From Penium margaritaceum (lineage: Eukaryota > Streptophyta > Zygnematophyceae > Desmidiales > Peniaceae), in NCBI GenBank assembly GCA_023375785.1, contig SZWC01001500.1:93029-157028 (forward strand): DNA of 64,000 nt. The letters are read 5' to 3'. Shown here piece after piece: positions 55,721 through 64,000 of this stretch. A model generated the notes under the pieces. The model was not told the DNA's origin. It ran no database searches and saw nothing but the letters and a program-made list of their open reading frames with translations. How positions within the stretch are numbered: position 1 is the stretch's first letter; each line of letters opens with the position of its first letter. Both the position numbers and the translations under genes were made by a program.

Positions 55721-56317
55721 CCGGAGACACCACTTCGTCTTTGAGGGAGGGAGTCGACTCGCAGGTGACAGGGGGAGCTGTCTCTACATGATGGATACAC
55801 CACATTACTTATCGCCCAGGATCTGTTCAGCTACGACATCAGCATCTCCATCGAGGACATCGCTGCCAGGTTCATCTGCCCAGGGGGAGTGTTGTGTGGA
55901 CCTCGACCTGACGCGACGCCATGGGAGATGCATGGCGAGGTCCATGCTCTGTTGTGAGCATCTACAGCATCCCGCATGTGCCTCACGCTACGTGCCTGCA
56001 CAGCTGCATATAGATGGTAGCACATTGTTGGTCGAGACCCGGACACTTGGTGCATTGCACCAGTGTCACGAGGAGACCATCTTGTCCTCTGACATGTGTA
56101 TGATGTGCATTACACTGGTTTGTGTGCGTGTGCATCACTCCTCTCATGGTCGAGACCCAGACACTTGGTAGGTTGTGCCAGTGTCCAGGGAGACCCTAGA
56201 TGGATAGCAGACGAGTGTGTGTGTGTGTTTGTGCGAGTTGACTCGTGCATGTTATGGCTTGCCATGCATTGTTGTTCCATGCCTTCACTCATTCGTTCTG
56301 GCGTGGATGGCTATGTC

Positions 56318-56997
56318 AGCCAGGGGGAGTTTTGGTTTGTGTGGCTTCCACCCATCACAACCGACACTGCTAGTTTACCGATATACCTACTTTCGGGGTA
56401 TATGGCAAAGGAGAGCGTGACGACACGACGGGCCTCCGGACTGCACCGAGACTTCTCCAGCACCTGCGACAGCGCCGGCGAGACGCGGTCGATGCGTTCC
56501 GGCAGCCATGTGGGCTTGTCAGGAGGTAGGAGAGTTTTCTCGGTGGGTTCAGACCCGCGCACCCGGTTGACTGTACCGGTGCGACGAGGAGACCCGATGG
56601 CTATTGTGGGGCTTCCGATGTTCGGAAAGCCGTCTGTGATGCCTGGACATTGATTCCGAGATGTTTTGGCACTGCTCATGTTTTCTCGGTGGTCGAGACC
56701 CGGGCACTCGGAGAGTTGTTCCGGTGCCTCGAGGAGACCACCTTTGTTACTCTCGTGGTGTATGCAGTGTGTTCTCCCTGTTGACTCATTTGGGCTCAGC
56801 AGGGGTGACGGGGCCCGGTGCGGTTAGCTGCCNGCGCCCCTATATAAGCCCGCTAGGGGCTCATTTGTAAACTCTCCTTGTTCTTTATATTCAGCGTTCC
56901 AGACTTAGCCAAATTCTTGCCGTCTTGCATCGCACTCACACACAGAGCTCATGTTCGTTTTTGCATGGGCCTGCATGCTCGAAGATTATTTCCAATA
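56318..56997 (+). repeat. Polypurine tract and 3' LTR of D1
   Basis: The purine run CAGGGGGAG (56321-56329) precedes the 668-bp 3' LTR (56330-56997), which carries TATATAAG at 56841-56848 and one N at 56833. Confidence 0.9.
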
Positions 56998-57002
56998 TAG
57001 CC

Positions 57003-59260
57003 CGACAGAACGAATGGCCACCATGAGCTTTTCACGCGCAAGCGCCTTGGTCAAGAAGTCAGCCCGCTGCATGTCCGTGCGGACCCAGATGACAGAGATC
57101 ACCTGTCGCTCCACAAGATCACGCACAAAGTGATGCTCAACAGCAATGTGATTCGTACGTACATGAAACACACCAGAGTTGTCTGCGATGGCAAGGGCAC
57201 TCTGGTTGTCACAGCGTAGAACAATGCAGGGCACCGACTGACGCAACTCACGAAACAGACGCTGCAGCCACACCGCCTCAGCAGCCCCAGCCCCTAGAGC
57301 AACATACTCAGCCTCCGATGAGCTACGTGCGATACAACCCTGCTTGCCACTACGCCACGACATAGCGGTGCCACCAAGCAGGAATACGTAGCTTGTCCGG
57401 CTGCGCCCATCAGGACTCCACGCCCAGTCGTTGTCTGTGTAGCCGTCGACTACTACCGAATACTGCCGTCGAAAGCAGAGTCCGAGGTACGGTGTGGACA
57501 CCACGTACCACACCACTCGCACAGCAGCATGAAGGGCTCTCGCTCGAGGACACTGTGAAAACTGTGCAAGGAGGTTGACGGTAAAGGTAATGTCGGGTCG
57601 TGTGGTAGTGGCCAAGTACATGAAGGAGCCGATCAGGCGCAAGTACAGGGTCACGTCCACTGTCTCCCCCAGGTCTGCGGGATCATCCACCTTCAGAGCA
57701 TCCTGCCCGTTAGGTGTGATGGGGGTAGAGGCTGTAGGAACTGCACCCAAGAGGTCAGCAAACCGCTCCCCCACAACATGGGCGTAGCGTGCCTGGTGTA
57801 ACAAGAGTGTCCGTCGCTGGCGATCACGCACGATCTCCATCCTGAGAAACATAGCTGCAAGACCAAGGTCCTTCATCCTGTAGGCAGCCTGGAGAACGGC
57901 CTTGGCCTCCTTCACGGCCTCCATAGAAGGAGACGCAATCAGGAGGTCGTCCACGTAGACCAGGATGGCAGTGAAGCTGTCGGCTGTCCGTCTGAGAAAG
58001 AGGGACGGGTCAGCGTCACTCTGTACGTAACCGGCACGTGTCACTGTACCAGTGATCACCAAGTTTTAGCACCTAGGTGCCTGTTTCAGGCCGTACAAGG
58101 CCTTGCACAAGCGCCAGACCTTGTCACCGACCTCGAACCCAGGTGGCTGGACCATGTAGATCTCCTCCTCTAAGGTGCCATGGAGGAACGCGTTGTTCAC
58201 GTCCATCTGGTGCAGCTCCCAGTCATGGTGAGCAACAACCCCGAACAGAGCGCGAGTCGTGGTCATGCGGCCAACCGGTGCAAAGGTGTCAGTGAAATCC
58301 ACTCCCTCAACCTGCGAGAACCCCTTGGCCGTCAAGCGAGCCTTGTAGCGATCCAGTGTGCCATCAGGCTTCACCTTCTTGCGAAAGACCCACTTGGCCT
58401 GTACAGCCCTCCGCCCAGGCGGGAGGTCGACNGTTTTAGCACCTAGGTGCCTGTTTCAGGCCGTACAAGGCCTTGCACAAGCGCCAGACCTTGTCACCGA
58501 CCTCGAACCCAGGTGGCTGGACCATGTAGATCTCCTCCTCTAAGGTGCCATGGAGGAACGCGTTGTTCACGTCCATCTGGTGCAGCTCCCAGTCATGGTG
58601 AGCAACAACCCCGAACAGAGCGCGAGTCGTGGTCATGCGGCCAACCGGTGCAAAGGTGTCAGTGAAATCCACTCCCTAACCTGCGAGAACCCCTTGGCCG
58701 TCAAGCGAGCCTTGTAGCGATCCAGTGTGCCATCAGGCTTCACCTTCTTGCGAAAGACCCACTTGGCCTGTACAGCCCTCCGCCAAGGCGGGAGGTCGAC
58801 AAACTCATAGACACCGTGCTCACGGATGGCTCTGAGCTCATCCTCACAAGCAGCATGCCAAAGGTCTGCATCGTGAGCTGAGAGTGCCTCCTTCAACGTG
58901 CCTGGATCACGCATCGTCAAGGGAGCGCTCCGGGTGGCTAAGACACACGCCTCCCGATGCGGTCTGACCGTGACAAGTTCGGCTGCGGCATCGCAAGCAA
59001 CCAAGAACTCTCAAGAGACCAACTTGTGGCCGACATGACATGCTGGGTGAATCTCGGTGTAGTCTGCCTGGACACTCAGGCCAAGGGCCTTCGTGCCGGG
59101 CTCGCCACTCTGAACACTACCAGTCGGTCGTCTGGGTACATGGTCAGTAGTCCGCTGAGCTCTAGAGGGCAATGGTCGCAGGCGACCGCCAGGCTCGCGG
59201 GAGTACCTCGACGCAGCACTCGCCTCAGGCTGCGGGGAAGGCTGCTGTGCCACAGTCGTA
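57003..59260 (-). pseudogene. C2 reverse transcriptase and RNase H region
   Basis: RT shows [43 protein letters not shown] and the catalytic YVDDLLIASP; RNase H shows YTDNDWAWSPDGRS, ARSSSEAEYVALGAGAAEAV and ADFLTKALA, ending at D1. A 369-bp stretch (58063-58431) is repeated at 58433-58800 around an N, so the apparent doubling of RT motifs is likely artificial. Few true breaks are seen. Confidence 0.88.
58063..58800. repeat. Direct duplication (369 and 368 bp) around a single N (58432)
   Basis: The two copies differ at about two sites. An N joins them exactly. Small differences between the copies suggest two haplotypes or two reads sets rather than a repeat in the genome. Confidence 0.85.
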
Positions 59261-59540
59261 GGAGGCATGGGTGGATGCACGAGAGTGGGTGTGACGGAGG
59301 GGACTGACACTAGTAAGGGTTCAGGTGTACCAGAGGGGACCGGCACTGGCACCAGTACGGGATCGGGTGTGCCAGAAGGGTCTGACACCGACAGAGGGTC
59401 AGGTGTGCCAGAGGGAACTGACGCTCGTACGGGATCAGGTGTGTTAGAGGGAACTGGAGCCCGCACGGGATCCGGTGTGGAACAAGGAAGTGGCACAGGA
59501 TCGGGTGTGTCGGACGGTACGGATGAGGCTACTGGACCCA
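59260..59540 (-). repeat. C2 12-residue periodic linker
   Basis: About seven units of the form xTPDPVxxxVPS, 12 residues each with one 14-residue unit, lie between integrase and RT. The sequence type matches C1. Confidence 0.8.
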
Positions 59541-59699
59541 CGGCCACGATGGCCAGATTGTCAACAGCCGGAGACCGGTCAGCAGGTGAGGAAGCCCGGC
59601 CGGACCCATCCGCAGGACTAGTCTCCCCCATCCGCCGGGAAGCCACACGGGTAGGAACGTGGTCGGCGGCCACCGACAGAATGTTGGACAAGTCGCGGT

Positions 59700-61450
59700 A
59701 GGTGAGAGTCTCAAAGAAGAGAGCATCTCGAGACTCGACAATGCGATGGCGAGCAGGGTCCCAAAACCGCCAGGCCTTCAACCGGGGGGAGATGCCGAGG
59801 AAGGCACACATGCGTCCCCGAGGTGAGACCTTAGAACCCTGCTGGTCCTCGGTGTACCAGACACAAGGGATAGACCCCCAAACGCGAGCGCGACGGAGAT
59901 CAGCGCGATGGCCAAACCACAGCTCATACGGCGTGACATGGTCTTGAAGAGGACCATGCGGCAAGCGGTTCCAGACCCACGTCATGTAGGAGAGTCCCTC
60001 AAAGGCAAAGGACTCCGATAGACCGCACTCAGACCGCATAGCACGAATCGCATCCTCTATGGTGCGGTTCCAACGCTCAGACACACCGTTCTGCTGTGGT
60101 GTAGCAGGGGCGGAGAGCTGGTGAAAGATACCGTGCTCGGCAAAGTAGGCATCCATCTCGCCTAAGAACTCGCCACCACGATCTGAACGGAATGTGTGCA
60201 GAGTGTGACGAGACTGACGCTCATCCATCACAAGCCACAGGCGGACTGCCAATGCGGCATCGCTCTTGTGGCGCAGGCTATAGACCCACCGCATCCGCGT
60301 GAAGTCATCAGTCAGGGTGAGAACGTATCGACCCCGATCAGAGAGGGACTTGACTGGGAGAGGGCCGAGAAGGTCCGAGTGAACCAACTCAAGTGGGCGC
60401 AGTGCCCGGGAGGAGGAGTCAGGGTAAGAGCAGCGATGCATCTTACCCTAGGCACAAAAAAGACAGTCGGTCTTGGGCGGCTTCTCAAAAGAAGCTGCGT
60501 CAAGACCGAGGGCTGGCTGAGTACGAATGAGCTTGGACACAGTGTCCGAGCTCACATGGCAGAGGCGACGGTGCAACAAGCGCTGGTGTTCCGGGGAGAG
60601 AACACCAGTGACAAACACTCGTGCAGAAGAGGGAGGGGAAGGAGAAGCAGAGGGAGTGCAATGAGACACATGATACAGGTCATGAACAACAGAGGCACGA
60701 AGCACAACGGCACGTGTGTCAAGAGCAGTCACTGTGGCAGAGTCAGCAGAGTGCTCAACAGTGAGGCCCATCCTGGTGCATGCACGAACACAGAGCAGGC
60801 TGAGCTCAAGAGCAGGGACAAAGAGCACATCAGAAATGTACAAGGGGCTAGACGGACCATCGAACCGCACAACCCCAACTCCCTGTACAGGCAACGACTG
60901 ACCAGACCCTGTGCGAACAGACCGAACAGACGCAACGTGACCCAGCACAACGAAGTCACTGCGACGACAGGTCATGTGATGAGTGGCCCCAGAGTCAATA
61001 ATCCAGGTGCCACTCGGCTCACGACCAGTCGTCGACACTGAGCAACGTGCCACAGAACACTCTGCCTCTGCTGGGCGCTCAGCAGAGGACTCGGAACAAC
61101 GANACGAACAGAGAGCAGGCTGAGCTCAAGAGCAGGGACAAAGAGCACATCAGAAATGTACAAGGGGCCAGACGGACCATCGAACCGCACAACCCCAACT
61201 CCCTGTACAGGCAACGACTGACCAGACCCTGTGCGAACAGACCGAACAGACGCAACGGGACCCAGCACAACGAAGTCACTGCGACGACAGGTCATGTGAT
61301 GAGTGGCCCCAGAGTCAATAATCCAGGTGCCACTCGGCTCACGACCAGTCGTCGACACTGAGCAACGTGCCACAGAACACTCTGCCTCTGCTGGGCGCTT
61401 AGCAGAGGACTCGGAACAACGACGGACAACATGGATCTGTGACTCGGCAA
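59700..61450 (-). pseudogene. C2 protease, GAG-pre-integrase and integrase region
   Basis: Protease motif WIIDSGATHHMTCRRSDF is present (near 61310 and again near 61000 because of the duplication at 61103). GAG-pre-integrase HQRLLHRRLCHVSSDTV is near 60590. The integrase core (LELVHSDLLGPL, RSDRGGEFLGEMD, NGVSERWN) is at 60400-60080, followed by WDPARHRIVESRDALFFE near 59760-59710. The integrase frame (60441-59011) is open over its length and looks nearly whole. Confidence 0.88.
60784..61422. repeat. 319-bp direct duplication around a single N (61103)
   Basis: Copies 60784-61102 and 61104-61422 differ at about four sites and are joined by an N. The pattern is the same as at 54365 and 58432. 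Confidence 0.85.
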
Positions 61451-63191
61451 GCCAGTCGATACTGTCAGGTCCATCCTCATCGCAAGCCACCATAGCTCCA
61501 CCACAAGCATCATCACGAGCAACAGACGTAGTAAGACAAGTTGTGTCGGGACCACTCGGCTGTGACAACACACTCGCACCTCCCTGAGTACGAAGCGCCA
61601 GCAGCTGACGAAGCTCTGCGATCGTTTGATCCCGAGGGTTCACCTCAGTGCTGCCGCCTGATGAAACGGGTGCGTCTGCAACACTCGTGGTCGCGGCGCA
61701 CCCAGTCCGTGTATCGCTCGAGGAAGTCCAGTGTGCGTGCGCCGCCTGGAGGCCGCGCATGATCCGAGTCCAGTCAAGTGGCTGCTCACACTCTGTGTAG
61801 CGGTGAGCGCCTCCACAGTTGTAGCAGTGGATAGAACGTCCACTGCCACTACTCGCCGGCTGCTGCTGCTGCTGTCCCTTTCCGCGTCGCTTCTTCCCCT
61901 TCTTTCCCTGTGCGGCCGATGCAACACCCTGAGTGTGGCCGCTCGGAGTAGAGGAGGAGGAGGAGGAGGAGGCGGTCGAGGTGGGGCTGGTGAGCAGGGA
62001 CAGAGGCGTAGGAGGCGTCGCAGTCACTGCTACATCCAGTGGACTCTGCTGATGAGCGACACCAGCCTCATGAGCCGATGTGGCCTGGATGAAGTAGCGA
62101 TGGGCCCAAGGAAGCAGCTATAGTGACTCTGACAGCTCAGAGAGAGCCACACGATCGAAGCTCATAAAGAGCTTCACGTGGTCCAAATGCGCTCCCATCA
62201 TGATGGTGTCGAGCGCCCACAGCTGCGTCCCGCCACCGGTCCCAAGGCGCGTGTAAAGGCGCATCGCGAGCCTCCAGTAGTCAGCTGCGGGCTCTGTGGG
62301 ACCCTGCCGGAGGTAGTGAAACTCACGTAGTCGGGCCGCCCTCATGCATGGGTCTCCGCAGCAAGAAGTGTCAGGGCGAGCTCCCAGCCCCGACGCGGAT
62401 CTACTCCAATCCCGGTCCCGGTCTGACCGAGGAAAGGACGGAAGTCGATCACAGTCTCCCGTGGCATGGCATAGAGGAGACCCCGCATCACTCTCGCTGC
62501 TGTCTGGGCCTGGTGAGCGTCGCGGGTCTGGTACTGGCTGTGGTAGTACGGCCAGACACCCTTAGAATCGACCCACACCTGAAACAGGGTCTCCCAGCAA
62601 TCGAAGCCCTCGTCATTATCGTAACGGGGTGGAGGTATCTCAAAGTCCTTCGGTCGCCGCTCCGTGGGGAGGGCGACCTCAGGCTCAGGAGATGGTGGGC
62701 GGGGTATGGGGAGCCCACCAGTGGGGGAAAACACCACCAAAGGTGAACGCCGCTGAACGACGAGTCTGATCCTGACGGCGAGAAGGTGGTGGAGTGGGAG
62801 GCTGTGATCCCAGACGTAACTCACGGATGCGCTCCTCAAGCACACGAATCTCGTACGCGCGTGAGTCGTCCTCCATCTCCTCCTCGTCCCAGGTGTCCAC
62901 CTGTGACGATCGATGCTGAGACCACCGCACTGTGTAGGGTGTAGACTGCTGAGCGGATGGTGTAGCTCCAGAAGACTCTCCAGGTCGCTGCTGTGAAGCC
63001 ATCGAACGACCCCGTAATAGCTCCGTGATCTCGTGCAACGCGTCGGACTGCCTCTACTGCTGCTGGCGCATCTCGTCCTGCGACAGACGGAGCTCATCGA
63101 TCATGCGGGACTGCAACCGCGGGCTCACAACGCCCGAAGAGGAGGAAGAGGGATCAGCGGGTCCTTTGTCCTTGTCACGGACCGGCGCCAT
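61450..63191 (-). pseudogene. C2 gag region
   Basis: The start MAPVRDKDKGPADP at 63191 is conserved with C1. FEIPPPRYDNDEGFDCWETLFQVWVDSKGVWPYY lies near 62640-62530, and a zinc knuckle CYNCGGAHRYTEC (CX2CX3HX4C) near 61830-61790. An in-frame ATG upstream at 63257 exists but is not conserved in C1. A few breaks are present. Confidence 0.8.
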
Positions 63192-64000
63192 CGCGGTCCT
63201 CAGTATGGGGCCGAGCGTCGAAAATGCTCCAAACAAGAAATCAACAGCGTTTCTCAAAGATTTGAGACGCTGGCAATTTTTTACTGTCCGGCCAATAATT
63301 TGGCTAAGAATGGTGCTGACGGCCAGAAATTTGGCTAGTGCTGAAATTTAAAATTTTCAGCACTAAAACTTCAAGGTTGTCCAAATCAAGCGAAATTTGG
63401 ACCACAGAGGCTCCTGAATGTGCTGAACATGGTAGTGAAGTTTTCGGTCGCAAAAAGTTTCAAAAAGTGGCAAAACGTCACTTTTCCCTGTTCTGCCCGA
63501 ATTTCAGCAGAAAACAAATGTGCGTTGCACTTCAGTCTTTGCTGGTGGCGACAGAGCACGAAACTGAGGGTGAATAGTAGCTATGGAGATCTTGAGAGAA
63601 GATCTTTCCAACGCACCCTCAAACGCTGAAAACAGCGTTCGTTTGAAGCCAGGGCAAGCTTGTACCGACGGGGAGGTGGTGGCTGACGCGATTTTCGTCT
63701 GCGGCTCCTCCACGTCCGTGCGGCTTCTAGGAAGTTGCACGGACAGGGGCAGCGGTGGCGCACGCAGCTGTTGTTGCTGCTGCTGCTGCTGCCGTCGAGC
63801 TTGACGGCAACGGCCTCAAGCCACTTTGGCGGCCACTGTTGCTGATGTTTCTGATGCCGCCGCCGATGTTGCTGCTACTGCTGCTGTTGTTGCTGCTGCT
63901 GCTGTTGTGGTCAAAACTGCCAGCACTGTTGCTGCGCTGCTGGACAGCTGCTATGGCGCTGCTGCGCTGGCGTGCTGCTACACTGCTGCACCCCTCCTGC
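63192..64000 (-). repeat. C2 leader with CAG-rich tract, to window edge
   Basis: Next to gag is about 570 bp of mixed sequence without recognised features, then a CAG/CAA-rich tract in sense from about 63765 to the edge. It matches in kind the leaders of A2, A3 and D1. The primer site and 5' LTR must lie beyond 64000. Confidence 0.7.

Larger units (their letters stand above)
50454..56997 (+). mobile_element. Non-autonomous LTR element D1
   Basis: D1 is 6,544 bp, plus strand, with two 668-bp LTRs (50454-51121 and 56330-56997), a plant-type primer site (51122-51133), a CAG-rich leader, a zinc-knuckle reading frame (52769-53575), a repeat block (53520-54010), a large second frame (53933-55720) and a polypurine tract (56318-56329). 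No reverse transcriptase, RNase H, integrase or protease is visible on either strand, so it would depend on another element for copying. LTRs differ by about 25 sites (about 4%). Structure looks complete for a non-autonomous element, although whether its frames are whole cannot be judged without relatives. Confidence 0.88.
50449..57002. repeat. Target-site duplication around D1 (50449-50453 and 56998-57002)
   Basis: TAGCC directly precedes the D1 5' LTR and directly follows its 3' LTR. The C2 sequence on both sides is contiguous when compared with C1, so D1 entered by normal LTR-element integration. Confidence 0.9.
49690..64000 (-). mobile_element. Ty1/copia element C2, interrupted by D1
   Basis: C2 has its 3' LTR at 49690-50326, a short 3' body part (50327-50453), then, beyond D1, RT and RNase H (57003-59260), a periodic linker (59260-59540), integrase (59700-60440), protease (60440-61450), gag (about 61450-63191) and a CAG-rich leader to the window edge. 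Its 5' LTR is off the window. D1 interrupts it at the very end of the RNase H coding region with a perfect TAGCC duplication. There are roughly five breaks, some of which may come from assembly joins at 58432 and 61103. It is better preserved than C1. Confidence 0.88.

Overview
The window is eukaryotic nuclear DNA, almost wall-to-wall retrotransposon, with one recognisable host gene. Likely host: a green-lineage organism. The host gene matches the plant-type peroxisomal dienoyl-CoA isomerase, the Ty1/copia elements use primer sites for initiator-Met tRNA as in plants, and the DNA is GC-rich with many CAG/CTG tracts. A streptophyte alga (desmid- or Chara-like) is my best guess, but this is inference and no species marker is present.

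Layout. 1-3468: 3' part of a plus-strand copia element (A1). 3466-26777: a three-level nest on the minus strand. A2 (family A) carries in its 3' LTR a complete-length A3 (3810-18304), and A3 carries in its reverse transcriptase region a family B element, B1 (5789-11571). Target duplications and LTR divergence agree on the order A2, then A3, then B1. 26778-28390: an old, heavily decayed copia remnant (E1, minus). 28395-34005: a second family B copy (B2, minus). 34006-36480: scrambled family B scraps and an old plus-strand copia remnant (E2). 36974-43310: family C element C1 (plus, no 5' LTR seen). 43311-49689: a gene island with an intronless-looking ECH1/DCI1 gene (43678-44802, minus), a 5'-truncated LINE with a 14-bp target duplication (45344-47982) and a 47-bp inverted repeat pair. 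49690-64000: a second family C element (C2, minus, 5' LTR off the window), interrupted near the end of pol by D1 (50454-56997, plus), a non-autonomous LTR element with no reverse transcriptase or integrase but with a zinc-knuckle protein and a second protein I do not recognise.

The most notable signals are: the dated nest; D1 and its proteins; a 113-bp stretch of D-type sequence, essentially identical to D1, sitting antisense inside B1; a tRNA-like A-box/B-box module inside family B LTRs; a 12-residue periodic linker between integrase and reverse transcriptase in both families A and C; CAG/CAA-rich leaders shared by families A, C and D; and a duplicated motif at a fixed distance from the primer site in family A. 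Three single-N positions are flanked by near-identical direct copies and look like unmerged assembly joins, so duplications there should not be read as biology.

All LTR elements are treated as fossils. Ages are relative only, from LTR differences counted by eye: B1 about 3%, D1 about 4%, A3 about 9-10%, A2 about 12-14%.
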